Source: DATDPM01 sp963841995
GTDB lineage: Bacteria > Pseudomonadota > Alphaproteobacteria > DATDPM01
DNA: 64,000 nucleotides
Direction: 5' to 3'
NCBI GenBank assembly: GCA_963841995.1
Contig: CAWJEX010000021.1
Span: forward strand, 62,001-126,000
Positions within the stretch are counted from its first letter, which is position 1, and every line of letters starts with the position of its first letter. Positions 1-8,720 of this stretch are shown one piece after another. Below the pieces are notes generated by a model that saw only the letters and a program-made list of their open reading frames with translations, did not search any database and was not told the DNA's origin. The position numbers and the translations under genes were made by a program.

Positions 1-137
1 GGGCACCCGCGCCCGGCATGATGGCGAGCGTGGCGGAATCGGCATCTTCGCCATCGCCCATTGGCGTTGCCGAGCATGTTGAATTATCGGCGAATGTCGT
101 GCTCGCCGCCGATCCGCCGAAACCCAAATCGGAATGA
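1..137 (+). CDS. C-terminal end of an unidentified protein (partial)
   Basis: Only one of the three plus-strand frames stays open from the left edge: it reads about 44 residues from base 3 and stops with TGA at 135-137. The stop overlaps the next start in an ATGA arrangement, a common sign of translational coupling, and this is the main reason to believe it. The tail is Ala/Ser/Pro rich and ends in PPKPKSE. No domain is recognisable, so no function is given. Confidence 0.4.
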   Translation, partial: APAPGMMASVAESASSPSPIGVAEHVELSANVVLAADPPKPKSE

Positions 138-1042
138 ACAAAGAACCCAAAAAGCAACGCGGCAAAAAGCGCCACAACGATGGCCGCAAGCTGTTCTGCT
201 TCGGTCTCGGTTATTCCGCGCGTTGGCTTTCCCGGATGCTCCTTGCCGAAGGCTTTACCGTCGCCGGCACGACCAGGGACCCGCCGTCGGCACCTCACGC
301 CGAAGGCATCACGGTCTACCCGTTCTCCCGCGAGAATCCCCTGAAGGATCCGGCGGAAGCTCTGGCGGGCGTCACCCATATCCTGAACTCGATTCCGCCG
401 GATACCTGCGATCCGGTGATCAATCTTCACGGGGCCGATATCATCGCGCTGGCGCCCAATCTCCAATGGGTCGGCTATCTTTCGACCACCGGCGTCTATG
501 GCGATAGGCAGGGCGATTGGGTCGACGAAGAATCGGTCTTGGAGCCTACCGGAGAGCGCGGCCGCCGCCGCATGGGGGCCGAAGCCGCTTGGCTCGATCT
601 GTGGTTCGATTACGGCCTGCCGGTCCACATCTTCCGTCTGGCGTCGATCTACGGGCCGGGCCGTAACGCGCTCGAAGAAATCAAATCCGGCAGGGCCAAG
701 CGAGTGGTGAAGGAAGGACAGGTTTTTTCGCGGGTTCACGTTACCGATATCGCGAACATCCTCCGCAGCTCGATGGCTCATCCGAATCCCTCCCGCGTCT
801 ACAATGTCTGCGACGATATGGCTGCACCGCCCCAAGACGTAATCGCCTTTGCGGCGTCGCTGTTGGGGCGCGACCCACCGCCGGAAACGCCGTTCGAGCA
901 GGCGGAGCTGAGCGATATGGCGAAAAGTTTCTACGCCGACAACAAACGGGTGCGGAACGACCGGATCAAGGAAGAGCTGGGCGTAGCACTTGCGTATCCG
1001 GATTACCGGACGGGGCTTCGTTCGCTGCTCGAGTCGCTATAG
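134..1042 (+). CDS. NAD-dependent epimerase/dehydratase family (YeeZ-like SDR)
   Basis: This is a 302-residue atypical short-chain dehydrogenase of the NAD-dependent epimerase type. After a basic 18-residue leader it shows a Rossmann start with a glycine turn (LFCFGLGYSARWL, about residues 19-31). The later segments YLSTTGVYGD and HIFRLASIYGPGRNAL are those expected around the catalytic Ser/Tyr region and the nucleotide-sugar pocket. The YxxxK lysine is not obvious, as in the YeeZ subgroup. It is a cytoplasmic oxidoreductase of unknown substrate. The ATG start overlaps the upstream stop; the basic leader may be partly untranslated, but no better in-frame start is available. Family assignment is firm, function is not. 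Confidence 0.8.
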   Translation: MNKEPKKQRGKKRHNDGRKLFCFGLGYSARWLSRMLLAEGFTVAGTTRDPPSAPHAEGITVYPFSRENPLKDPAEALAGVTHILNSIPPDTCDPVINLHGADIIALAPNLQWVGYLSTTGVYGDRQGDWVDEESVLEPTGERGRRRMGAEAAWLDLWFDYGLPVHIFRLASIYGPGRNALEEIKSGRAKRVVKEGQVFSRVHVTDIANILRSSMAHPNPSRVYNVCDDMAAPPQDVIAFAASLLGRDPPPETPFEQAELSDMAKSFYADNKRVRNDRIKEELGVALAYPDYRTGLRSLLESL

Positions 1043-1064
1043 ACCCCCACCGTCCAGTCGACAC

Positions 1065-1841
1065 TCATCCGATTTTTGACAACACGCGTTCCAAACCGGC
1101 GAAGACCTGCTCCAGGAAGGGCGGGTCCGACATCCGGTGATCGCCGTCCTTCACCAGCGTGACCGTCACGTCGGATGCGGCAAGCCCGCCGGCAAGCTTG
1201 ATCGATGTATCAAAGGGAACCTCCAGGTCCTTCATGCCGTGAACCAGGACCACCGGGCAATGGATCGGGATTTCGCCGCGCAATACGAGCTGGGTACGGC
1301 CATCTTCGATGAGCGCGCGGGTGATCGGACAGCGAGGCTCGCCCTGGTCGTCGGGGAGATAACAAACGCCATTCCGTTTCAATGCGGCGCGATGTTCCGT
1401 CGTCATCCATTTTCCGAACAAATCTTCGGTAAAATCCGGGGCGGCCGCGATGCCGACCATTCCAGCGATGCGTTCGGGTCTGGCTCGCGCCACGAGCAAC
1501 ATGATCCATCCGCCCATCGACGACCCGACGAGAATTTGCGGACCCTGGGCCACGGTATCGAGTACCGCCAGCGCGTCTTTGGCCCAACTGCCAATCGTGC
1601 CGTCGATGAATTTGCCGCTGGATTGGCCATGTCCCGTATAATCGAAGCGGACGAAGGCTTGGCCCTGGTCCCGGCAGAATGTTTCCAAGGCCGTGGCCTT
1701 GGTGCCGGTCATATCCGACATAAAGCCGCTGAGAAACATCACGCCCGGAGACCGTCCTGGCGTAAAATGGTAAGCGATGCGCCGTCCGTCCGTTTCCAAA
1801 ACTTGCGGCGCGTGCGGTGTTGGACTAAGGGGATCGTTCAT
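1065..1841 (-). CDS. alpha/beta hydrolase (ABHD10/acyl-glucuronide esterase-like)
   Basis: A cytoplasmic serine hydrolase of 258 residues. The nucleophile elbow is GSSMGG, the strand before it carries FVRFDYTGHGQSSG, and the acid and histidine are in the C-terminal half (VLVHGMKDLEVPF and KDGDHRMSDPP). The pattern resembles the bacterial relatives of mitochondrial ABHD10, which hydrolyse thioesters and acyl glucuronides; the substrate here is inferred only. I start at the ATG giving MNDPLSPTP rather than 25 codons upstream, because the longer version would run into the divergently transcribed glycosyltransferase gene and has no conserved residues. It converges on the epimerase gene with about 20 bases between stops. 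Confidence 0.8.
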   Translation of the reverse strand: MNDPLSPTPHAPQVLETDGRRIAYHFTPGRSPGVMFLSGFMSDMTGTKATALETFCRDQGQAFVRFDYTGHGQSSGKFIDGTIGSWAKDALAVLDTVAQGPQILVGSSMGGWIMLLVARARPERIAGMVGIAAAPDFTEDLFGKWMTTEHRAALKRNGVCYLPDDQGEPRCPITRALIEDGRTQLVLRGEIPIHCPVVLVHGMKDLEVPFDTSIKLAGGLAASDVTVTLVKDGDHRMSDPPFLEQVFAGLERVLSKIG

Positions 1842-1864
1842 GGCGCGTTTAGCATAATCCGGGC

Positions 1865-3106
1865 ATGACGGCTCACGCAAAGCTTGCGGATTTATCCTCG
1901 ACCCCGGCGGCCGCACCGGCCCGCTCGGGACACCCGATCGTGCTTCAGGTCCTGCCGTCCCTCGACACCGGCGGGGTCGAACGTGGAGCCGTCGATATCG
2001 CCGCCGCCATCGTGAAATGCGGCGGCACCGCCATCGTCGCTTCCTCGGGCGGATTGATGGTGCGGGAACTCGAGCGCAGCGGCGCAGTACATATCGTCAT
2101 GCCGGTTAATTCAAAAAATCCGCTGGTGATGTGGCAAAACGTCTCGCGGCTCGTGCGGTTAATCGAAAAGCACGATGTCGACATCGTCCATGTTCGAAGC
2201 CGGGCGCCCGCCTGGAGCGCTTACTACGCCGCCAAACGCACCCAACGCGCCTTCGTTACGACCTTTCACGGCACTTATAGCCACGCGAATATTTTCAAAC
2301 GCGCCTACAACCGCATCATGCTGCGTGGCGATCGCGTCATTGCGATCTCCCATTTCATCGCCGATCACATCCGCGATGTTTACGGCGTCGAAGGACCGCA
2401 AATCCGCGTCATTCACCGCGGCATCGACCTCGACCTTTTCAGCCCCCGTTCGGTAACGCCGGAGCGGCTCATCGGTCTTGCGGAACGCTGGCGGGTGACC
2501 GAGGGCATGCCGATCGTCATGCTGCCCGGCCGCCTGACGGCCTGGAAAGGTCAGCGGCTTTTGATCGAAGCGTTGGCCCGGCTCGGGCGCAACGACATCC
2601 GTTGCCTCATCGTTGGCTCCGATCAGGGGCGCGAAAGCTATCGCCGCTCCCTCGAGAGCCTGATCGACCGGCGCGGGCTTATGGGCGTCGTGCAAGTCGC
2701 CGATCACTGCCGCGACATGCCGGCCGCCTATATGCTGGCCGATGTGGTGGTTTCGGCGTCGACCGATCCGGAGGCGTTTGGGCGCGTGGCCGCCGAGGCC
2801 CAGGCGATGGGCCGTCCGGTGGTGGCGAGCAATCACGGCGCAGCCCGCGAAACCGTCCTTTCCGGCCAAACCGGAATTCTCTTTCCGCCTGGCGATGCCG
2901 AGGCCTTGGCGATGGCGTTGGCCGAAGCCCTGGCGCTCAAATCCGCCGCTCGCGAAGCCTTGGCGAAGGCGGCAATCGCGCATATCCGCGACAATTTCTC
3001 GAAAGCGAAAATGTGCGCCGAGACGATGGCTCTCTATGCCGAACTCATCGCCGAGCGCGCGCGAGGGGACGAATCGCAAGCCGGCCGCGCCGAGGCGGCG
3101 GTTTGA
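1865..3106 (+). CDS. glycosyltransferase family 4
   Basis: A 413-residue GT-B glycosyltransferase, probably acting on a lipid-linked or LPS-core sugar at the inner face of the cytoplasmic membrane. The N-terminal domain opens with VLQVLPSLDTGGVERGAVD, the glycine-rich loop of GT4 enzymes. The C-terminal domain begins near IVMLPGRLTAWKGQ and holds the EX7E nucleotide-sugar motif (DPEAFGRVAAEAQAMGRPVVA, given here as E-A-F-G-R-V-A-A-E). The length is normal. It is followed after 33 bases by a GT9 gene, so the two look like one operon for LPS core or a surface glycan; donor and acceptor cannot be read from sequence. Confidence 0.85.
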   Translation: MTAHAKLADLSSTPAAAPARSGHPIVLQVLPSLDTGGVERGAVDIAAAIVKCGGTAIVASSGGLMVRELERSGAVHIVMPVNSKNPLVMWQNVSRLVRLIEKHDVDIVHVRSRAPAWSAYYAAKRTQRAFVTTFHGTYSHANIFKRAYNRIMLRGDRVIAISHFIADHIRDVYGVEGPQIRVIHRGIDLDLFSPRSVTPERLIGLAERWRVTEGMPIVMLPGRLTAWKGQRLLIEALARLGRNDIRCLIVGSDQGRESYRRSLESLIDRRGLMGVVQVADHCRDMPAAYMLADVVVSASTDPEAFGRVAAEAQAMGRPVVASNHGAARETVLSGQTGILFPPGDAEALAMALAEALALKSAAREALAKAAIAHIRDNFSKAKMCAETMALYAELIAERARGDESQAGRAEAAV

Positions 3107-3139
3107 TCGCCGGTCATCGTCGTCGGTCCGGATATTGAC

Positions 3140-4102
3140 GTGGAACGAATTCTCGTCATCAAGCTCGGTGCGCTCGGCGATTTCATCCAGGCGCTCGGAC
3201 CCATGCAGGCGATCCGGCGGCACCATGCCGGGGCCTCCATCGTACTCCTCACCACCGCGGCTTTTGCGCCGCTGGGCGCCCAAAGCGGCCTTTGCGACGA
3301 TGTTTGGGTCGATCGTCGCGCGCCGTTTTGGAACATTCCGGCGACGCTGCGGCAAACCCGGCAGCTCATCGCCGGCCGGTTCGACCGGGTGTATGACCTT
3401 CAAACCTCGCAACGGACGACGTGCTACTCGCTTTTGTGGCGGGCCCTGAACGGCGGACGGATACCGGAATGGTCCGGTATCGCACCGTTTTGTTCTCACC
3501 CCCACGCAAACCCCGCCCGCAATTCGATGCACAGCATCGACCGGCAGGCCGAGCAACTCCGGATGGCTGGAATTGCCAGTACCGGCCTGCCCGATATCGC
3601 ATTTCTGTCCGCCGATGTCGCGCGTTTCCGCCTGCCGGCGCGCTATGCGGTTTTGATTTTCCGGCAGCGGCCGGCCATCGTCCGGAAAAGCGCTGGCCCG
3701 CCGCCTCCTACAGTGCGATCGCCCGGCATTTGGCGGAAAAGGGCGTGACGCCGATCATGCTCGGCGGCATCCGAGCGGGATTTGGGTGCCGCCATCGCCG
3801 CCGCCTGTCCTGCCGTTCGCAATCTGATCGGCCAAACGGTCCTCGCCGAGGCGGTCGGCGATCGTCCGGGTGCGGCGGTTGCTATCGGCAACGACACCGG
3901 CACCATGCACGTGGTGGCCGCGGCCGGCTGTCCCGCCATCGTGCTGTTTTCGGGCGCTTCTTACCCGGCGCTGTGCGCCCCGCGCGGGCGTTCGGTCCGG
4001 ATTTTCCGGCGCGACCAGCTGACGGAAATGGTCAACGACGTCATCGCCGCACTTCCCGCAGTTGTCTCGACCGCCGGCCTCGCTTCGGCCGGTTCGCCTT
4101 GA
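3140..4102 (+). pseudogene. GT9 heptosyltransferase-like gene with clustered frameshifts
   Basis: The N-terminal part from the GTG start is a clean GT9 domain (ILVIKLGALGDFIQALGPM, then DRVYDLQTSQRTT), the family of ADP-heptose:LPS heptosyltransferases. Near 3655-3680 the frame is lost: the conserved HRPEKRWP segment continues in another frame, consistent with two single extra bases (in the T run near 3657 and a GGCC near 3675). Near 3765 a GC pair seems missing and the frame returns, giving DLGAAIAAACPAVRNLIGQT and the nucleotide-binding IGNDTGTMHVVAAAG to the end. The three changes sum to zero, but a TGA at 3746-3748 stops the original frame. As written the product is a 202-residue truncated protein. 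Either a recent pseudogene or local sequence errors. Confidence 0.75.
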
Positions 4103-4158
4103 CAGTCTGCCACCTGCCTCTACATTTCCGCGCGGACTGCCTATTGGGATTTTGATTG

Positions 4159-6096
4159 ATGGTTGCGCTTATGCTGCCGGATGGAAGTGTCCGCCGCTAC
4201 GACGGCGTGGTGACGGGAGCTTCGCTCGCGGCCGATATCGGCCCCGGCCTTGCGAAGGCCGCGCTGGCGATTCGCGTGGACGGCGAGCTTCGCGATCTCA
4301 AGCGCGAAATCGACCGCGACGCCAAGGTGGCGATCCTAACGGCGAAGGACCCGGAGGCCCTCGAATTGCTCCGCCATGACGCTGCCCACGTCATGGCTGA
4401 GGCGGTGAAAGAACTTTATCCGGAAACTCAAGTCACGATCGGCCCCGCGATCGAAAACGGATTTTATTACGACTTTTCACGTGCGACGCCGTTTACGCCC
4501 GACGATCTGACCGCCATCGAAATGCAGATGCGCGAAATCGTCGCCCGCAACGAAGACGTCACCCGCGAAGTCTGGAACCGCGAAGATGCGATCGAATTCT
4601 TCAAGTCTCAAGGCGAGCATTACAAAGCCGAGATCATCGAGGCGATTCCCCCAGGCGAATCGATCACGCTTTATCGCCAGGGCGATTTCATCGATCTCTG
4701 TCGTGGACCCCATCTGCCCTCGACGGGCAAGCTCGGGAACGCGTTCAAGCTGATGAAGGTTGCGGGCGCCTATTGGCGCGGCGACTCACGCAATGAGATG
4801 CTTCAGCGAATTTACGGCACCGCGTGGGCGAATGAGAAAGACCTCAATGAATATTTGAAGCGCCTGGAGGAAGCGGAAAAGCGCGATCACCGCCGTCTCG
4901 GCCGCGAGATGAACCTGTTTCATATTCAGGAAGAGGCGGTGGGAAGCATTTTTTGGCATCCCCATGGCTGGACGCTTTATCGCACCATCGAATCCTATAT
5001 TCGCGCGCGCATTTTGGCCGAAGGCTATGTCGAGGTGCGCACGCCGCAGCTTGTCGATCGTTCGCTGTGGGAGTTGTCGGGCCATTGGGAAAAATTTCGC
5101 GAGGATATGTTTACGTCCGAATCCGAGAACAAAATCCTTTGCATCAAGCCGATGAACTGCCCCTGTCACGTGCAGATTTTCCGCCAAGGCTTGAAGAGCT
5201 ACCGGGATTTGCCGCTGCGGATGGCGGAGTTCGGTTCTTGCCACCGCAACGAGCCGTCGGGCGCGTTGCATGGGTTGATGCGGCTTCGCGCCTTTACCCA
5301 GGACGACGCCCATATCTTCTGTACGGAAGATCAGATCACCGCCGAGACCAAGGCGTTCTGCGAGTTGCTGCTTTCGGCCTATCGCGACTTCGGCTTTACC
5401 GACGTGGCGGTGAAATTCTCCGACCGCCCGGCCAAGCGCGCCGGCTCCGATGCGGTGTGGGACAAGGCGGAATTGGCGTTGAAACAGGCGTCCGAGGCGG
5501 CCGGTCTCACGGTGACTTTAAACCCCGGCGAAGGCGCATTTTACGGCCCGAAACTCGAATTCGTGTTGCGCGATGCCATCGGCCGCGATTGGCAATGCGG
5601 TACTCTGCAGGTGGATTTTGTCCTGCCCGAGCGGCTCGATGCCTCATACATCGGCGAGGACGGGGCGCGTCACAGGCCGGTCATGCTGCACCGGGCGATC
5701 GTCGGTTCTCTTGAACGCTTCATCGGCGTGCTCATCGAACATTACGCCGGGAAGCTGCCGCTGTGGCTGGCGCCGCTTCAAGCGGTAGTAGCAACGATCA
5801 CCAAGGACGCCGACAGCTATGCCTATCATGTGATGAAGGAATTGGCGGCTGCCGGAATTCGAGTGGATTCGGATCTGCGGAATGAAAAGATCAATTACAA
5901 AGTGCGCGAGCACAGCCTGGCCAAGGTTCCGGCGCTGTTGGTGGTCGGCAAACGCGAGGCGGAGGATGGAACGGTCGCGATCCGAAGAATTGGGTCGCCG
6001 GATCAAGAAACGCTTGCGCTCGACGAGGCGGTCAATAGACTGAAACGCGAGGCGGCCGTACCAAGCAGTGCAGGGGGCGCCGCAGGGGCTCGTTAA
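4159..6096 (+). CDS. thrS: threonyl-tRNA synthetase
   Basis: ThrRS, 645 residues, the usual length. It charges tRNA-Thr in the cytosol. An N-terminal TGS domain (about 1-60) is followed by the editing domain with HDAAHVMAEAV (HxxxH, near residue 75) and CRGPHLPSTGKLGNAFKL. The class II core has the zinc cysteine in KPMNCPCHV (near 333), motif 2 (HGLMRLRAFTQDDAHIF) and motif 3 (GSLERFIGVLIEHYAG), then the anticodon-binding domain. I prefer ATG 4159 over the TTG one codon earlier. It heads the thrS-infC-rpmI-rplT-pheST cluster; the 165-base gap before infC could carry control elements. Confidence 0.97.
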   Translation: MVALMLPDGSVRRYDGVVTGASLAADIGPGLAKAALAIRVDGELRDLKREIDRDAKVAILTAKDPEALELLRHDAAHVMAEAVKELYPETQVTIGPAIENGFYYDFSRATPFTPDDLTAIEMQMREIVARNEDVTREVWNREDAIEFFKSQGEHYKAEIIEAIPPGESITLYRQGDFIDLCRGPHLPSTGKLGNAFKLMKVAGAYWRGDSRNEMLQRIYGTAWANEKDLNEYLKRLEEAEKRDHRRLGREMNLFHIQEEAVGSIFWHPHGWTLYRTIESYIRARILAEGYVEVRTPQLVDRSLWELSGHWEKFREDMFTSESENKILCIKPMNCPCHVQIFRQGLKSYRDLPLRMAEFGSCHRNEPSGALHGLMRLRAFTQDDAHIFCTEDQITAETKAFCELLLSAYRDFGFTDVAVKFSDRPAKRAGSDAVWDKAELALKQASEAAGLTVTLNPGEGAFYGPKLEFVLRDAIGRDWQCGTLQVDFVLPERLDASYIGEDGARHRPVMLHRAIVGSLERFIGVLIEHYAGKLPLWLAPLQAVVATITKDADSYAYHVMKELAAAGIRVDSDLRNEKINYKVREHSLAKVPALLVVGKREAEDGTVAIRRIGSPDQETLALDEAVNRLKREAAVPSSAGGAAGAR

Positions 6097-6261
6097 TGGC
6101 TTTGCACGTTCAAGAAGTCCCGGTAGGGGATTGCGATCAATGCGCTTGCCATTAAATGTTTGGTAACGGCGGCAGCGCGAAAATTGTATCGGGTGAAAAT
6201 TGCACCGTTGGATTTGTAACATGACCGGCCATATCGGAAACTTAACGAAGGGGAAATCTAC

Positions 6262-6798
6262 ATAGCTACGTTCACACCAAACGCGCCGCGCGCGCCCAGC
6301 GGCCCGCGCTTCAACGAGTTGATCGATAATCACTCGGTTCGACTGATCGATCAGAACGGCGAAATGATCGGGGTCGTACCCACCCGCAAAGCACTGGAAA
6401 TGGCATTCGCCGTCGGTCTCGATTTGGTCGAGGTCGCCGCCAATGCCGATCCGCCGGTTTGCAAAATTCTCGACTACGGCAAATACAAATTTGCCGAGCA
6501 GAAAAAGCGCGCCGAGGCCCGAAAAAGGCAGAAGGTCATCGAAGTCAAGGAGATCAAGCTGCGTCCCAACATCGACAAGAACGACTATGACGTGAAGATG
6601 CGTGCCATCGTCCGCTTCCTCAAGGAGGGGGATAAGGTCAAGGTGACCATGCGTTTCCGGGGCCGTGAAATGGTGCATCAGGAAATCGGCATGAACGTCT
6701 TGATGCGGGTTCGCACCGACCTCGAATCCCTGGCCAAGGTCGAACAGACCCCGATGATGGAAGGCCGCCAGATGACCATGGTCATGTCGGCCAAATAG
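6262..6798 (+). CDS. infC: translation initiation factor IF-3, apparent AUA start
   Basis: IF-3, 178 residues from the proposed start. It binds the 30S subunit and checks start codons and initiator tRNA. The N domain (PRFNELIDNHSVRLID), the lysine-rich linker (KFAEQKKRAEARKRQK) and the C domain (GDKVKVTMRFRGREM) are complete. No ATG, GTG or TTG occurs in frame between the stop at 6217-6219 and the TTG at 6319, and starting at 6319 would delete the conserved first strand (GPRFNE). The only well-placed start is ATA at 6262, eight bases after a strong Shine-Dalgarno (AAGGGGAA, 6248-6255). A rare start codon is the known device for IF-3 autoregulation (AUU in E. coli). Confidence 0.9.
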   Translation: MATFTPNAPRAPSGPRFNELIDNHSVRLIDQNGEMIGVVPTRKALEMAFAVGLDLVEVAANADPPVCKILDYGKYKFAEQKKRAEARKRQKVIEVKEIKLRPNIDKNDYDVKMRAIVRFLKEGDKVKVTMRFRGREMVHQEIGMNVLMRVRTDLESLAKVEQTPMMEGRQMTMVMSAK

Positions 6799-6895
6799 GG
6801 CGATCACCAAAGAGCGGTGCCTAGCCGGGCTGGAAAATCGCTCCGGCGGCTGCTTTCCGAAGGTCTATCAATGACTTGCGCTGAGGTGCCGGGCC

Positions 6896-6924
6896 TTGCT
6901 TTTGGCCCGGGCTCCCGTTATAAC
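6896..6924 (+). promoter_or_regulatory. putative sigma-70 promoter of rpmI-rplT
   Basis: TTGCTT at 6896-6901 and TATAAC at 6919-6924 are separated by exactly 17 bases. The -35 hexamer lies in the loop of an inverted repeat (CCGGGCC at 6889-6895 and GGCCCGG at 6904-6910), a hairpin that could also act on transcripts coming from infC. A separate promoter for the two ribosomal protein genes, about 85 bases before rpmI, would fit. Confidence 0.5.
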
Positions 6925-7008
6925 CCGCCTCTCATTTGAGCGGTGCGGCCGAGCTCCGGGCATGCCCAACCGCTTTTTTCCAATCCGTCCCAATGCGAGG
7001 AACGCGAA

Positions 7009-7212
7009 ATGCCCAAGCTCAAGACCAAGAGCGGTGCCAAAAAGCGGTTTAGAAAGACCGCGAGCGGCAAGATCCGGATGAACGTGGCGCATAAGCGCCA
7101 TCGCCTCATCTCCAAACCGCAGAAGATGAAGCGCAAGGCGCGCGGCACCCGGATCATGGATGCCAGCGACGCAAAGATCGTCTTACGCTATATGCCGTAT
7201 TTGAGGGGTTGA
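7009..7212 (+). CDS. rpmI: 50S ribosomal protein L35
   Basis: L35, 67 residues, of normal size. It starts MPKLKTKSGAKKRF and is very basic, with the family end KIVLRYMPYLRG. Start at ATG 7009, preceded by GAGGAA at the right distance; a longer frame upstream (from 6943) has no conserved sequence. It is separated from rplT by three bases, so the pair is co-translated. Confidence 0.97.
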   Translation: MPKLKTKSGAKKRFRKTASGKIRMNVAHKRHRLISKPQKMKRKARGTRIMDASDAKIVLRYMPYLRG

Positions 7213-7215
7213 GCG

Positions 7216-7581
7216 ATGGCCAGAGTCAAACGCGGCGTTAGACGCCACGCACGTCACAAGAAGGTTCTGAAAGCGGCGAAGGGTTTCCGCGGCCGCAATA
7301 AGAACGTTTTCAGCGTTGCGATCGAAAAGGTCGAAAAGGCGCTCCGTTACGCCTATCGCGACCGGCGCGCCCGCAAGCGCGATTTCCGCGGCTTGTGGAT
7401 TCAGCGCATCAATGCCGGGGCGCGGCAATACGGCCTCAGCTATTCGCAATTCATCGGCGGCATCAAGAAGGCCGGCATCGAGATCGACCGCAAAGTGCTG
7501 GCCGATCTGGCATTGCGCGAGCCCGACACCTTTAAGGCGCTGGCCGAGCAGGCCAAGGCCGCACTGACAACGGCCGCCTGA
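7216..7581 (+). CDS. rplT: 50S ribosomal protein L20
   Basis: L20, 121 residues. It shows MARVKRGVRRHARHKKVLK, KGFRGRNKNVF, YRDRRARKRDFRGLWIQRI and YSQFIGGIKKAGIEIDRKVL, the full family pattern. L20 binds 23S rRNA during early 50S assembly and, in enteric bacteria, represses the infC-rpmI-rplT operon; whether that holds here cannot be read from this sequence. Confidence 0.98.
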   Translation: MARVKRGVRRHARHKKVLKAAKGFRGRNKNVFSVAIEKVEKALRYAYRDRRARKRDFRGLWIQRINAGARQYGLSYSQFIGGIKKAGIEIDRKVLADLALREPDTFKALAEQAKAALTTAA

Positions 7582-7643
7582 CGCGGTCTGACGCCGTTTT
7601 GGGGGATCGCCGCGGGCCTTCGTGTCCGCGGTTCGTTTAATCC

Positions 7644-8720
7644 ATGGACAATCTGGACGTGCTCAAGTCCGAATTAATGGAAGCCGTCAAAGCGGCGGCC
7701 GATCTTGAAGCGCTTGAAGCGGCAAGGCTCGCGGCTCTCGGCAAGAAGGGCCGTCTTTCCGAATTGATGAAGGGCTTGGGCGCGCTCGAAGCCGAAGAAC
7801 GCCGCGAAGCGGGCTTCACCCTCAATCTTCTGAAAGACCAAATTTCCGACGCCATTGAAGAGCGAAAGCGCGAATTGTCGGACGCCGCGATCGAAGCGCG
7901 CCTAGAAACCGAAACCATCGATGTGACGCTCCCCCACCGCCCCGATGCGGAAGGGAAGGTTCATCCGATTTCCCAGACCATCGACGAAGTCTCCGCCATT
8001 CTTGGCGAAATGGGATTTGCCGTCGCTGAAGGCCCGGATATCGAGGACGATTTCCACAATTTCAGCGCGCTCAACATTCCGCCGAGTCATCCGGCGCGGC
8101 AGATGCACGATACCTTTTATTTGCCGCGTGACCGCGCCGGCGAAATCAAGCTGCTGCGCACCCACACGTCGCCGGTTCAGATCCGGACCATGCAGAATGG
8201 GGCACCGCCGCTTCGCATCATTGCGCCCGGCCGCACCTACCGATGCGATTCCGACATGACCCACACGCCGATGTTCCATCAGGTTGAAGGACTGGTCGTC
8301 GACAAGAGTACCCATATGGGTCACCTGAAGGGCTGTTTGATTGATTTCTGCCGCGCCTATTTCGAAGTCGACGATCTACCGCTCCGTTTCCGCGCCAGCT
8401 TCTTTCCGTTTACCGAGCCCTCCGCCGAAGTCGATATTGGCTGCTCGCGCAAGGGCGGCGAATTGCGCATCGGGGCCGGAGCAGATTGGTTGGAAATCCT
8501 CGGCTGCGGAATGGTCCATCCGAAAGTCTTGGAAGCTTGCGGCATCGATTCCTCCGAATATCAGGGATTCGCCTTCGGCGTGGGCGTCGAACGCCTGGCC
8601 ATGCTCAAATACGGCATCCCGGATCTGCGCACCTTCTTCGAAACCGATGTGCGCTGGCTGCGTCACTACGGCTTTCCGCCGCTCGATATTCCGTCGCTCG
8701 TCTTTGGGGCGATGCGATGA
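7644..8720 (+). CDS. pheS: phenylalanyl-tRNA synthetase alpha subunit
   Basis: The alpha subunit, 358 residues, carries the class II catalytic site of the (alpha-beta)2 enzyme. The N-terminal helical hairpin (about 1-90) is the tRNA-binding coiled coil. Next come motif 1/2 segments (GRTYRCDSDMTHTPMFHQ, FRASFFPFTEPSAEVD) and motif 3 (GFAFGVGVERLAMLKYGIPD) near the C terminus. Its TGA overlaps the pheT ATG, so the two subunits are translationally coupled. Confidence 0.98.
   Translation: MDNLDVLKSELMEAVKAAADLEALEAARLAALGKKGRLSELMKGLGALEAEERREAGFTLNLLKDQISDAIEERKRELSDAAIEARLETETIDVTLPHRPDAEGKVHPISQTIDEVSAILGEMGFAVAEGPDIEDDFHNFSALNIPPSHPARQMHDTFYLPRDRAGEIKLLRTHTSPVQIRTMQNGAPPLRIIAPGRTYRCDSDMTHTPMFHQVEGLVVDKSTHMGHLKGCLIDFCRAYFEVDDLPLRFRASFFPFTEPSAEVDIGCSRKGGELRIGAGADWLEILGCGMVHPKVLEACGIDSSEYQGFAFGVGVERLAMLKYGIPDLRTFFETDVRWLRHYGFPPLDIPSLVFGAMR

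Noticed and set aside
6889..6910. Rho-independent terminator after infC
   Set aside because: The hairpin has no T run and its loop holds a promoter -35 element; a promoter reading fits better.
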